Shown one piece after another: positions 8,130-19,040 of a stretch of 64,000 nucleotides of DNA; the stretch's first letter is position 1, and each line of letters starts with the position of its first letter. Source of the stretch: Parvibaculaceae bacterium (GTDB lineage Bacteria > Pseudomonadota > Alphaproteobacteria > Parvibaculales > Parvibaculaceae); contig JAPWJY010000008.1 in NCBI GenBank assembly GCA_028283765.1, positions 496,001-560,000 on the forward strand, read 5' to 3'. The notes under the pieces are model-generated. The model saw only the letters and a program-made list of their open reading frames with translations, had not been told where the DNA came from and made no database searches. The position numbers were made by a program, and so were the translations under genes.

Positions 8130-8831
8130 TTACGCTGCCAGCGCATTGCCGGGATTGCGGCGGGCAAGGCCGTCGAAAAGGTCGAGGCCGCGCTCCACAT
8201 AGGCGTAGATCGGATCGTCCTTTTCGAACAGCGGCAGCGTCGCGACGGCGCGGACCCAGAGGAAGCCGCCGAGCGCGATGAAATCCGCGTAATTGGGCGT
8301 CTCGCCGCCGACGAACGGCTGGTTGGCGAGCGTGGCGCGCAGCGGGCGAAGGGCGTGGCGGACTTCGGGCAGTTTCGAGGTCCGCTCTGCGGTGAAGCTT
8401 TCGAGCGTCTGCCCGCCGAGACGCTTCTCGCGGCTCGCGCGGAAATAGGCCTTGTCCTCCTCGCGGGCGGCGTCATGGATGTCGCGGACATAGATCATGA
8501 ACAGGCGGTTCATGATTTCGAGCCCATACCAGGCATCGAAGAAACGTATCGTGGCGCGTTCCGCCGCCGAACTGAAAATCGCCGGACGATCCGTGTAGGT
8601 CCGGTCGAGATATTCCGCGATAGCCCAGGATTCGTTCATGACGATATCCCCGGTTTCCAGAATGGGCACGGTCTTGAATTCGCCGTCATGAAGTTTGGGA
8701 ATATCCGTGAAGCCGACCGGCACCGCATCGAAGTCGAGCCCCTTGTGGGCAAGAGCGAACTTGATGCGCCAGCAGAACGGGCTCATGCGGCGATCGCCCG
8801 GCAAGGTGAGGTCATAAAGCCGAATGGTCAT
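8130..8831 (-). CDS. Glutathione S-transferase, LigE/beta-etherase-like
   Basis: A 233-residue cytosolic GST. The N-terminal thioredoxin-like domain reads MTIRLYDLTLPGDRRMSPFCWRIKFALAHKGLDFDAVPVGF, and the KTVPIL cis-Pro and NESWAIAEYL segments complete the glutathione site. The pattern S-P-[FY]-x-W-R-x-K-[FY]-A-L-x-H-K-G resembles bacterial LigE/LigP beta-etherases, which split beta-aryl ether bonds of lignin dimers; that substrate is only an inference. The start at 8831 is chosen because the family begins there; the frame continues upstream to 8876. It diverges from a quinone oxidoreductase gene, sharing the 8832-8978 promoter region. Confidence 0.85.
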   Translation of the reverse strand: MTIRLYDLTLPGDRRMSPFCWRIKFALAHKGLDFDAVPVGFTDIPKLHDGEFKTVPILETGDIVMNESWAIAEYLDRTYTDRPAIFSSAAERATIRFFDAWYGLEIMNRLFMIYVRDIHDAAREEDKAYFRASREKRLGGQTLESFTAERTSKLPEVRHALRPLRATLANQPFVGGETPNYADFIALGGFLWVRAVATLPLFEKDDPIYAYVERGLDLFDGLARRNPGNALAA

Positions 8832-8978
8832 GGTGCGTTTCCCGTTGTTGATCCGTTTGTTCTCATGCTCCACCAATCCGACGTTGCGTCAAGGGGCAAG
8901 GCGGTGCGCGCGGGCGTGACAGGCTGCTGGAAAGCGGGTAATCGGGAGACAGATTTATCGCAAGCGGGAGCCTGTCTC

Positions 8979-9974
8979 ATGTCCGACGCCACCATGAAAG
9001 CCATCGTCTGCGACGCGTTCGAAGAGCCCGACATGCTGGCCGTGCGCTCCGGCGTAGCGGTGCCGCAGGCAGCGCCGGGACACCTGCTCATCCGCGTGCA
9101 TGTGGCGGGCGTGAGCTTCGTTGACATGCTGATCGCGAGCGGCCGCTACCAGTTCAAGCCGCAACTGCCGTTCACGCCGGGCTCCGAGTTTGCCGGCGTT
9201 GTCGAACAGGTGGGCGAAGGCGTCGAAGGGTTCGCGCCGGGCGACCGGGTGGTGGCGTCGGCCTTCACCGGCGGCTTCTCGCAATATGCGCTGGCGGCGG
9301 CGCAGAGCGTGACCCGGCTGCCCGACGCCATCGACTTCGAGACGGCAACCGTCTTCCGTGTGAATTACACCACGGCCTTGTTCGCGCTGAAGCAACGGGG
9401 TCTGCTCAAGCCCGGTGAAACGCTTCTGGTGCTGGGGGCGGGCGGCGGCATCGGCATTGCGGCCATCGAGATCGGCAAGCTGATGGGCGCGACCGTGATT
9501 GCGGCGGCCTCGACCGAAGAAAAGCGCGTCTATGCCCTGTCGCGCGGCGCGGACCATGCGCTCGATCCGCAAGCGGATAATTTTCGCGATGAGCTGAAGC
9601 GGCTGACCGGGGGCAAGGGCGTCGATGTGATCGTCGATCCGGTCGGCGGCGATCTCTCGGAGCTTGCATTCCGCTCCATCGCCTGGGAGGGGCGGCATCT
9701 GGTCATCGGCTATGCGGCGGGCTCGATCCCGAAGCTGCCGCTCAACCTGACCCTGCTCAAGGGCGCGGAGGTGCGCGGCGTCGACATCGCCCAGGTGCCG
9801 CGCCGCGCCCCCGCGACGGGTCAGGAAAACCTCGCCCAGCTTTTCGGCTGGATCGTCGAGGGCAAGCTGAAGCCTGAACCGGGCGTGGTCTATCCATTCG
9901 AGAAAGCGGGCGAGGCGATGGCGGCCCTGATGGAGCGCCGGGCATTAGGTAAGCTTCTGCTGCGGATCGACTGA
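8979..9974 (+). CDS. NADPH:quinone oxidoreductase (zinc-free MDR family)
   Basis: A 331-residue medium-chain dehydrogenase/reductase without the structural zinc Cys cluster. Features are GRYQFKPQLPFTPGSEFAGVVEQVG near the N-terminus, the nucleotide-binding VLGAGGGIGIAAIEIGKLMGA, and DVIVDPVGGD. Such enzymes reduce quinones or enones with NADPH in the cytosol. The ATG at 8979 has GGGAG 8 nt upstream; the much longer upstream open frame has no support. A paralog lies at 39159-40145. Its neighbours are GST genes, fitting detoxification of electrophiles. Confidence 0.9.
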   Translation: MSDATMKAIVCDAFEEPDMLAVRSGVAVPQAAPGHLLIRVHVAGVSFVDMLIASGRYQFKPQLPFTPGSEFAGVVEQVGEGVEGFAPGDRVVASAFTGGFSQYALAAAQSVTRLPDAIDFETATVFRVNYTTALFALKQRGLLKPGETLLVLGAGGGIGIAAIEIGKLMGATVIAAASTEEKRVYALSRGADHALDPQADNFRDELKRLTGGKGVDVIVDPVGGDLSELAFRSIAWEGRHLVIGYAAGSIPKLPLNLTLLKGAEVRGVDIAQVPRRAPATGQENLAQLFGWIVEGKLKPEPGVVYPFEKAGEAMAALMERRALGKLLLRID

Positions 9975-10057
9975 CGGGCGGCGCGGCCTTCTTGCCATTC
10001 CGGACAAAGCCCGACATTCTCCCTCCGCCCCAACAGCAAGAACGTTCCGGAGGACGC

Positions 10058-10735
10058 ATGTCGCTTACGCTTTATGGCTCGCCGCTTTCCCCTTTCGTGC
10101 GCAAGACCCGTGTGGTCCTTGCCGAGAAAGGTCTCGATTATACGCTGGACCCGGTGAACGTGTTTGCGCCGCCGCCCGAATTTCTGGCCATCTCGCCGCT
10201 GAAGCGCATCCCGGTGCTGCGCGATACCTCGGTGGGCCCGGATGCCACCTTGCCGGATTCCTCGGCCATCTGCGCCTATCTGGAAAAAAAGCAGCCCGAG
10301 CCTGCGCTCTATCCCGCTGTTCCGTTCGATTACGCCCGGGTGCTCTGGTTCGAGGAATATGCCGACTCGGAGCTGGCGAGCCTGTGCGGCATGGGCGTGT
10401 TCCGCCCCATCGTGGTCAACAGCCTGATGGGCAATGGGCCGGATCGCGAAGCGGCCGACAAGACCATGACTGAAAAGATGCCGCGCCTGTTCGATTATCT
10501 CAACCGGGAGATCGGCGATAATGCGTTCCTCGTCGGTGGCCGTTTCTCGGTGGCCGACATTGCGGTCGCGACCCATTTCGTCAATCTGGCCCATGCGGGC
10601 TATGCGCCGGATGAGGCGAGCTATCCCGCTCTGCGGCGCTTTCTGACTGCGATCCATGCCCGGCCGAGCTTTGCCTCCCTTATCGCGGATGAGCGCAAGA
10701 TGCTGGCGTCGCTGGGAATTTCCTACGCGCTCTGA
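10058..10735 (+). CDS. Glutathione S-transferase
   Basis: A 225-residue GST. The N-terminal MSLTLYGSPLSPFVRKTRVVLAEKGLDYTLD has the catalytic-region Ser of the beta/theta/zeta-like classes, then PLKRIPVLRD (cis-Pro) and PDSSAICAYLEKK. The C-terminal all-helical domain includes GGRFSVADIAVATHFVN. CGGAGGA lies just upstream of the ATG at 10058. It would conjugate glutathione to electrophiles in the cytosol; the substrate is unknown. It follows the quinone oxidoreductase gene by 83 bp on the same strand and may be co-transcribed. Confidence 0.9.
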   Translation: MSLTLYGSPLSPFVRKTRVVLAEKGLDYTLDPVNVFAPPPEFLAISPLKRIPVLRDTSVGPDATLPDSSAICAYLEKKQPEPALYPAVPFDYARVLWFEEYADSELASLCGMGVFRPIVVNSLMGNGPDREAADKTMTEKMPRLFDYLNREIGDNAFLVGGRFSVADIAVATHFVNLAHAGYAPDEASYPALRRFLTAIHARPSFASLIADERKMLASLGISYAL

Positions 10736-10814
10736 CGGCTGGATACGAAGCTGGATGGCTTGAAAATTGCTTGGTTCCGCGCATGAAGTACGGCGCGGAA
10801 CCAGGGGAAGCGAT

Positions 10815-11891
10815 ATGCCAGACCAGACGGACCACAAGGGCACAGCCTTCGATCGCATCCCGCTCGTCGACATATCGGCGCTTTACGGGACGGATGAGGC
10901 CGCCAAGCTTGCGACAGCGCGGGAGATGGCGAAAGCCGCCAGCGAGGTCGGTTTTCTCTATGTGACGGGCCACAAGCTTGCGCCTGAACTGATCGAGCAG
11001 CTTGAGGCGCAGGCCAGACTCTTTTATGCGCTGCCGCTCGAAACCAGGCTCAAATATTATATCGGCCAGTCGCGCGCCCATCGCGGCTATGTGCCGACCG
11101 GCGAGGAGGGCGGTTATGACGATCCCTCGGCCAAACCGGACCTGAAGGAGGCGTTCGATATCTCCATCGAGCTGCCTGAGGACGATCCGGATCATCTGAT
11201 CGGCTACCGCATTCTGGGCCCCAACCAGTGGCCTGCCGAAGCGCCGGACTTCAGGCGGCATGTCTATGGCTATTACGAGCAGGCCATCGCGCTGGGACAC
11301 ACGATCTTTCGCGGCTTCGCGCTGGCGCTGGGCGTGGAGGAGGATTATTTCGAGCGCTTCCTGCTGAAGCCGCCCTCGCAGCTCCGGCTGGTGCATTATG
11401 AGGCGAACGCGCACATCATTGAGGAAGGACAGTGGGGCATCAGTCCGCATACGGATTTCGAGTGTTTCACGATCCTCCATGCGACGACGCCGGGCTTGCA
11501 GGTGCTGAACGCGGCGGGTGAGTGGATCGAGGCCCCGCCGGTGCCGGGCGCTTTCGTCATCAATATCGGCGACATGCTGGAAGCGATGACCAACGGGCGC
11601 TTCATCGCCACCCCGCACCGGGTGCGCCCGACCAGCGAGGAGCGCTTCTCGTTCCCGCTGTTCTGCTCCGTCGATTACGACACGCTGGTCGAGCCGCTGC
11701 CGGAATTCGTGGGCGAGGGCGAGACGCCCGCCTATCCGCCCTATGTGGCGGGCGACCATCTGGCCCACCAGACGATGCTTTATTTCCGCTATCTCGGAAA
11801 ACTGGTCGAGGAAGGGAAGCTCTCCTATCCCAAAAGCATGGAGGGCAAGAGCGCGAGCTTCGGCCGCAAGGAAAAGGTGGCGGCGGAGTGA
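10815..11891 (+). CDS. 2-oxoglutarate/Fe(II)-dependent oxygenase (IPNS-like)
   Basis: A 358-residue oxygenase of the isopenicillin-N-synthase/DIOX superfamily. The N-terminal DIOX_N part reads FDRIPLVDISALYG. The C-terminal jelly roll carries the iron ligands: H and D in ISPHTDFECFT and the distal His in ATPHRVRPT, with the 2-oxoglutarate-binding Arg in ERFSFPLF. In IPNS relatives such enzymes hydroxylate or desaturate small molecules. The ATG at 10815 is preceded by AGGGGAAG. It ends at a strong hairpin shared with the convergent beta-oxidation gene. The substrate is unknown. Confidence 0.9.
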   Translation: MPDQTDHKGTAFDRIPLVDISALYGTDEAAKLATAREMAKAASEVGFLYVTGHKLAPELIEQLEAQARLFYALPLETRLKYYIGQSRAHRGYVPTGEEGGYDDPSAKPDLKEAFDISIELPEDDPDHLIGYRILGPNQWPAEAPDFRRHVYGYYEQAIALGHTIFRGFALALGVEEDYFERFLLKPPSQLRLVHYEANAHIIEEGQWGISPHTDFECFTILHATTPGLQVLNAAGEWIEAPPVPGAFVINIGDMLEAMTNGRFIATPHRVRPTSEERFSFPLFCSVDYDTLVEPLPEFVGEGETPAYPPYVAGDHLAHQTMLYFRYLGKLVEEGKLSYPKSMEGKSASFGRKEKVAAE

Positions 11892-11896
11892 AACAA

Positions 11897-11921
11897 AAAG
11901 GGCAGCCGGTGGCTGCCCTTT
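11897..11921. terminator. Bidirectional terminator hairpin
   Basis: Perfect 11-bp arms AAAGGGCAGCC/GGCTGCCCTTT around a GGT loop, with A- and T-rich flanks, sit between the convergent oxygenase and FadB/FadJ-type genes. It can act on both strands. Confidence 0.85.
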
Positions 11922-11946
11922 GATTTTGCGGAAAGAGGGAAAAGGA

Positions 11947-14025
<2,079 letters not shown>

Positions 14026-14203
14026 GGGGCATTCCCTGTCGTTTCATTAGTGTTGGCGGGGAGTTTAGCGGCCCCGGCGGCAATTGCCAGCATGGCAAGC
14101 GCGATGCGCCAATCTCGACAGGACCGGCCCATGTGCTAGCTTGTGGCAAACGAAACGCATAACACCAAGGGAAGGGCGCACCGTTCGCGCCGGAGACAGG
14201 GAT

Positions 14204-15178
14204 TTGACAGGTACACAGACCGGCGCCCCCAAGGCGGGCGCTGCGGCAGACATTGCTGCGATCGAGGCCGACTTTGCGTCACTCGGCTATATCTGCAACG
14301 CCGATATTGCGACCTCGATCTTTTTGAGCCAGCGGCTGGAAAAGCCCGTTCTGGTCGAAGGGCCGCCCGGCGTCGGCAAGACCGAACTGGCCAAGGCGAC
14401 CGCCCAGATGCTGGGCAAGCCCCTCATCCGCCTGCAATGCTATGCGGGGCTCGACGAATCGAAGGCGCTCTATGAGTGGAAATACGGCAAGCAGCTTCTC
14501 TACACGCAGGTGCTGAAGGAGAAGCTGGGCGACCTGATGGAGGGGGCGAAGGGGCTGAAGGAATCCATGACCCGGCTCCATGAGTTCGACGACACCTTCT
14601 TCAGCGAGGAGTTCCTCGAACCCCGCCCGCTGCTCAAGGCCTTGTGGTCGCAGGAAGGGGCCGTATTGCTGATCGACGAGATCGACAAGTCGGACGACGA
14701 GTTCGAGGCCTTCCTGCTGGAGCTTCTGTCCGACTACCAGATTTCCGTGCCCGAGCTTGGCACCATCAGGGCGAAGCACACGCCCATCGTGTTTCTGACC
14801 TCGAACAACACCCGCGAGATCGGCGACGCGCTGAAGCGCCGCTGCCTGCACCTCTATATTCCGTTCCCGGATTCCGACCTTGAGCAGCGTATCATCGCCA
14901 CGCGCGTGCCCGAGGTGGAGGCGAACCTGCGTGCGGAACTGGTCGCCTTCGTGCAGGGGCTGCGCAAGCTCGAACTGAAGAAGCAGCCCGCGGTCAGCGA
15001 AACCATCGACTGGGCGCGGACGCTGGTGCTGCTTCATGCCCGGGAACTCGATGCCGAACTGGTGCGTCGTACGCTCAACGTGCTGCTCAAGTTTCAGGAC
15101 GACATCGACAATGTGGACTCCGATGTGAACGCGCTGGTCGCCCAGTCGCGCGAGGCCTCGGCGCGTCTGGCGGGCTAG
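14204..15178 (+). CDS. MoxR-type AAA+ ATPase
   Basis: A 324-residue AAA+ ATPase of the MoxR/CoxD-like group. Walker A GPPGVGKTE is near residue 53, Walker B VLLIDEIDK near 155, and sensor 1 is FLTSNNTREI. A TTG at 14204 is the likeliest start: GGAG lies 8 nt before it, and the family domain begins soon after; longer ATG starts lack a site. Such ATPases act as chaperones that load metal cofactors or remodel complexes together with a VWA partner. That partner follows 3 bp after the stop. Confidence 0.88.
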   Translation: MTGTQTGAPKAGAAADIAAIEADFASLGYICNADIATSIFLSQRLEKPVLVEGPPGVGKTELAKATAQMLGKPLIRLQCYAGLDESKALYEWKYGKQLLYTQVLKEKLGDLMEGAKGLKESMTRLHEFDDTFFSEEFLEPRPLLKALWSQEGAVLLIDEIDKSDDEFEAFLLELLSDYQISVPELGTIRAKHTPIVFLTSNNTREIGDALKRRCLHLYIPFPDSDLEQRIIATRVPEVEANLRAELVAFVQGLRKLELKKQPAVSETIDWARTLVLLHARELDAELVRRTLNVLLKFQDDIDNVDSDVNALVAQSREASARLAG

Positions 15179-15181
15179 GCG

Positions 15182-16591
15182 ATGAGTGAGGTTCTTGCCG
15201 ATTTCATCCGGGCGTTGAGATCCGCCGACGTGCGGATTTCCACGTCTGAATCGATCGATGCGGGCCGGGCGCTGGCGCTGGTCGGCTATGACGACCGCAC
15301 GACGCTGCGCGCCGCCCTCTCCCAGGCGCTGGCGAAATCGCAGGACGACAAGGAGGCCTTCGGGGAGACCTTCGAGCGTTTCTTCGCCTTCGACCAGTTC
15401 ACCAGAAACCCGCCCTCGCAGGACTCGTCCGAGGATGAGAATGATTCCGGGGATGAGGAAAAGAAGGGGGAATCGGGCGGCATGCCCGGCCCCGGTTCCG
15501 GTGGGCTGAGCGGTGAGCGGGAGGGCGACGGCGCGCCTCAGGATGATCTGGCGGGCCTTCTCGCCAGCGGCGATCAGGCGGCGCTTCAGATGGCGCTGGC
15601 GGAGGCGGCGCGGCAGGTGAATCTCAACCGCATTCGCCTCTTCACCCAGCGCGGCATGTATACGCGGCGCATGATGGAGGTGATGGGGCTCGATGCGCTC
15701 AATGATCGCATCGAGGGGGCGGAGCGCGACGGCGAAACCGTGAAGGCGGAGCGGATGCGCGAAGCCCGCGACGGATTGCGCGAGCAGGTGCGCGACTATG
15801 TGGAAAAGCAGCTTGAGCTTTTCACCAAGAACACCGGACGCCAGTTGCGCGAGGAAGTGCTGTCGCAGGTGCGGCTTTCCAACGTGGACCGCTCGGACAT
15901 GCGCTTCCTGCGCATCGTCGTGCGCAAGATGGCGAAAAGGCTCGTCGCGCTGCATTCCCGGCGCAAGACCGTGACCCGGCGCGGCATGCTCGACGTGCGG
16001 CGCACGATCCGCGCGAACACGGGCTTCGACGGGCTGCTGTTCCATACCATCTGGAAGAAGTCGAAAGTCGACCGGCCCAGGGTGATCGCCGTCTGCGACG
16101 TCTCGGGGTCGGTGGCGCAGGTCTCCCAGTTCCTGCTGATGTTTCTCTATTCCGTGCAGGAAGTGTTGCCGGAGGTGCGCTCCTTCGCCTTTTCAGGCCG
16201 GCTGGGCGAGGTGACGGATATTTTCAAAAAGAGCGATCTGGAAAAGGCGATGGTGGAAACGCTGCGCGAGTTCGGCGGCGGCTCGACGGATTACGGGCAG
16301 GCCTTCAGGGATCTGGAGGCGCTGGCGATCAGCGGCATCGACCACAGCACTACCGTGCTCATTCTGGGCGATGCGCGCTCCAACAATGGCAACCCGCGCG
16401 CGGATATTCTGAAGAAGATCCATGCCCGCGCCAAGCAGGTGATCTGGCTCAACCCGGAGGGAAAGTCGCTGTGGAACACCGGCGACAGCGAAATGCGCGC
16501 CCTGTCGCCCTATTGCGACCGCACGGTCAGCTGCTCGACAATCAGGGGGCTGGAGCGGGTTGTCTCGGATCTCTTGCGTTCTGCAAGCTGA
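15182..16591 (+). CDS. VWA-domain protein (CoxE-like)
   Basis: A 469-residue partner of the preceding MoxR ATPase. The N-terminal half begins MSEVLADFIRALRSADVRISTSESIDA, then has a low-complexity acidic and glycine-rich stretch at about 78-120. The C-terminal von Willebrand A domain starts near residue 300 with the MIDAS motif DVSGSVAQ (D-x-S-x-S), followed by GGGSTDYGQAF and LILGDARSNN. In CO-dehydrogenase clusters CoxE and CoxD help insert metals; no such enzyme is nearby, so the client here is unknown. The gene is in a two-gene operon. Confidence 0.88.
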   Translation: MSEVLADFIRALRSADVRISTSESIDAGRALALVGYDDRTTLRAALSQALAKSQDDKEAFGETFERFFAFDQFTRNPPSQDSSEDENDSGDEEKKGESGGMPGPGSGGLSGEREGDGAPQDDLAGLLASGDQAALQMALAEAARQVNLNRIRLFTQRGMYTRRMMEVMGLDALNDRIEGAERDGETVKAERMREARDGLREQVRDYVEKQLELFTKNTGRQLREEVLSQVRLSNVDRSDMRFLRIVVRKMAKRLVALHSRRKTVTRRGMLDVRRTIRANTGFDGLLFHTIWKKSKVDRPRVIAVCDVSGSVAQVSQFLLMFLYSVQEVLPEVRSFAFSGRLGEVTDIFKKSDLEKAMVETLREFGGGSTDYGQAFRDLEALAISGIDHSTTVLILGDARSNNGNPRADILKKIHARAKQVIWLNPEGKSLWNTGDSEMRALSPYCDRTVSCSTIRGLERVVSDLLRSAS

Positions 16592-16918
16592 TCAATCGGG
16601 AATGATAATGATCCCGTTTGAACCATAGCCGGTACGGCTCGAAGCGCGCCGGAAGCGGAATGTCTGCCGGACCGTGGACGCCGGATCGACGACAAGGCGC
16701 GCGCTGCCATAACGGATGAGCCGCCAGAAATGGCCCGTGTCATCCAGATCGTAGATAAGATCCTTGCACGCGCATATGAGCTGCCCGCCGCCGCTTACAT
16801 TCACCGTGGCCTGACGCTTGTCGATATTGGCGACAACGCCCCAAACCTTGCCCCGCCAGATGCCGTGCCCGGCAACCCAGGGTGAGATCAGAACCATATC
16901 ACCAATCGTGGTCGGCAT
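16592..16918 (-). CDS. Small protein of unknown function
   Basis: I do not recognise this 108-residue protein. It begins MPTTIGDMVLISPWVAGHGIWRG and has alternating hydrophobic and polar strands (GKVWGVVANIDKRQATVNV; HFWRLIRYGSARLVV), suggesting a small beta barrel of SH3/KOW type, then a basic Ser/Arg-rich tail ending in GIIIIPD. No signal peptide or membrane helix is seen. Its stop abuts the stop of the convergent VWA gene. GAGG lies a few bases upstream of the ATG. It could be a genuine small gene, but the evidence is coding appearance only. Confidence 0.55.
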   Translation of the reverse strand: MPTTIGDMVLISPWVAGHGIWRGKVWGVVANIDKRQATVNVSGGGQLICACKDLIYDLDDTGHFWRLIRYGSARLVVDPASTVRQTFRFRRASSRTGYGSNGIIIIPD

Positions 16919-17088
16919 TTAAGGGGCCTCATTCTTATTCGGCATCTGTCAAGCAAATCGCATGCCGGATAGGTACCCCTATAATGATTAATAATTAATT
17001 ATGTTCCACCGGAAATTATATCCAGGCGGGTCTGTCCCGCGATTTTTTGTGGCTGAGCTGGCCGGAAAAACCAATGTTCCGCATGCCC

Positions 17089-18084
17089 TCAGGCGGCTGA
17101 GGCGAACTGCTCGATCAGGTCTGCGGGGTAAAGGCTCTCGAACGGCAGGATGTTATGGCGTGCCCGGATCGTCGCGATGGAATCCCGCCACTCGCTTTCC
17201 CAGTCGATATTCATGAACGAGGGCGTCCGGCGGCCATGAAGCCAGGCTTCCGCCATCACCTGAATGAAGACCGGGAAGCCTTCCGGCGACGCATGTGCAA
17301 TAGAGCTTGCTGCAACCGCGAGCAGCATGGCTGAATAATTGTGCCCGAACTGGGCGAGCTGGAAGGCGGAAATACCGACCTCATGCAGCACAGTGGTGCG
17401 ATAGCCGCCGACCAGATGCCAGATGTCGTGGGTTTGCAGGATGCGCGTGTTCAGATAACGGAGCGCCGGAGTCATCTGCGCCAGCCCGATGGCCTCGCGG
17501 TCGAGCACTTCCAGATCGAAATCATTGCTGACGATGAGGGTGTGGATGTCGTGGCCGAGCGAGCCTTGCGGCTGGCGGGCAAGCTCATCCAGCGTCAACC
17601 GGCGCGGCGCCGGGCGGCTGGCCGCGCCGGCGCAACCGGGATGGCGGGCCGCCACCGCTTCGGCCTTGCGCGTGAAGGCTTCGTCCATATGAGCGCCGAG
17701 ACCGGCCACCTGTGCCGTAAGGCCTTCGGCATCGGGCGTCCCTGCGCCTTGTACGATAGACCAGAAGTCCGCCCACAAGGCGGGAGAGAGACGCGATAGC
17801 CCGGTGAGATGGGCAAGGGCTGCCTGTGATTCCATGGTGCTGCGCAGGGCCGGATCGTCGCTGGCAAGCCAGGCGCGGGTGAAGGCATCGTAAACGGCGG
17901 ATGCCGCCTCGGGCGTTATGAACGCGACTCGCGCAAAGAGCGCGCACAGCTCCGCGATGGCCCCGGCATCTCCCTGCCGGGCCGCCCGGGTCACGGCCTC
18001 GATGGCGGCAGTCCCGGCCATGAAATCGCCACCCTCGACCTTTGCCTGAAAATCCTGCTGGTCCTGATCGAAGGCGATGCCCAT
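17089..18084 (-). CDS. Coq4-family ubiquinone biosynthesis protein
   Basis: A 331-residue protein whose C-terminal half matches Coq4. The metal-site motif H-D-x-x-H with a downstream Glu is seen as THDIWHLVGGYRTTVLHEVGISAFQLAQFGHN. Coq4 in eukaryotes is required for C1 decarboxylation and hydroxylation in ubiquinone synthesis, and bacterial homologs can replace missing Ubi enzymes. The N-terminal half (about residues 1-150) is helical and less conserved. GGGAG precedes the ATG. No other coenzyme Q genes are adjacent, so regulation is independent. Confidence 0.82.
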   Translation of the reverse strand: MGIAFDQDQQDFQAKVEGGDFMAGTAAIEAVTRAARQGDAGAIAELCALFARVAFITPEAASAVYDAFTRAWLASDDPALRSTMESQAALAHLTGLSRLSPALWADFWSIVQGAGTPDAEGLTAQVAGLGAHMDEAFTRKAEAVAARHPGCAGAASRPAPRRLTLDELARQPQGSLGHDIHTLIVSNDFDLEVLDREAIGLAQMTPALRYLNTRILQTHDIWHLVGGYRTTVLHEVGISAFQLAQFGHNYSAMLLAVAASSIAHASPEGFPVFIQVMAEAWLHGRRTPSFMNIDWESEWRDSIATIRARHNILPFESLYPADLIEQFASAA

Positions 18085-18152
18085 GTGTTTTCTCCCGTTA
18101 TTACACCGGAGAATTAAATCATACCGCAGTATGAATTGGCAATGCGCGGGTT

Positions 18153-18953
18153 TCAGTCCTTGCCGAGAGAGCTGTAAAGCTCCGGCCGGCGATCGCGCAG
18201 ATAAGGGAAGGTCGGCGCGGCCTTTTTGCGCGCGGCAAGATCAATGTCGGCGATGAGGAGAGCCTCGCCCTCGCCCGCCGCTACAATCGTCCGTCCGTCA
18301 GGTCCGGCGAGTTTCGACCCGCCGAGAAAGAGCAGCCCGTTTTCCTCGCCGCAATGGTTGCAATAGGCGATGAAGAGCGTGTTCTCGACCGCGCGGGCGG
18401 GCACGAACCAGTCGGGCACATTGGTGAATTCCGGCGAAAGCGCAGTCGGCACCAGAATGAGGTCGGTACCGGCCAGCGCATGGGTGCGGACATTCTCCGG
18501 GAACTCCACATCGTAGCAGATGAGAAGCGCGATCTTCCATTCGCCCAGACTGAACGGCGGTTCGAAGACGTCTCCCGGCGTGTAGAGCGATTTCTCCATG
18601 CTCTCGAACAGATGCGTCTTGCGGTAATGGGCCAGCGGCGCGCCCGCCGTGCCCACGACCTGGACCGAATTATAGACAGGCTGCTCAGGAGACGGGCGCT
18701 CGGCATAGCCATAGGCGATCACGATATTGTTGCGCCGGGCGATGTCGGCGATCCGGCTGAAGGAGGGGCCATCGGCGGGCTCGGCGAGCGCGGGGATCAG
18801 GTCCGGCAGATTGTAGCCCGAAAGCCAAAGCTCCGGCAGCAGCAGCAATTCCGCTCCGGCGGCCGCGGCCGACTGCGCGATGGGTTCGAGCGACGCCAGA
18901 TTCCCCCCTATATCGCCGGGAAAGCCCCGGGTCTGCCAAAGTGCCAGTTTCAT
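18153..18953 (-). CDS. Carbon-nitrogen hydrolase (nitrilase family)
   Basis: A 266-residue nitrilase-superfamily enzyme. The Glu-Lys-Cys triad is visible in LLLPELWLSGY, HYRKTHLF and LLICYDVEFPEN. Such enzymes hydrolyse nitriles, amides or N-carbamoyl groups; the short single-domain form fits an amidase of the aliphatic or omega-amidase kind. The ATG at 18953 (MKLALWQTRGFPGD) is preferred over a TTG at 18968, which would add five residues. It stands alone downstream of a divergent or co-directional glycosyltransferase. A second nitrilase-family gene lies at 33984. Confidence 0.9.
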   Translation of the reverse strand: MKLALWQTRGFPGDIGGNLASLEPIAQSAAAAGAELLLLPELWLSGYNLPDLIPALAEPADGPSFSRIADIARRNNIVIAYGYAERPSPEQPVYNSVQVVGTAGAPLAHYRKTHLFESMEKSLYTPGDVFEPPFSLGEWKIALLICYDVEFPENVRTHALAGTDLILVPTALSPEFTNVPDWFVPARAVENTLFIAYCNHCGEENGLLFLGGSKLAGPDGRTIVAAGEGEALLIADIDLAARKKAAPTFPYLRDRRPELYSSLGKD

Positions 18954-19040
18954 CGGAGTTACTTTCAATCGTGGAGTTTTGCGCGCCCATTAGGCGAGAA
19001 CATTGCCTGCTGGATGCAGGGAACGGACCAGTTATGCCGT

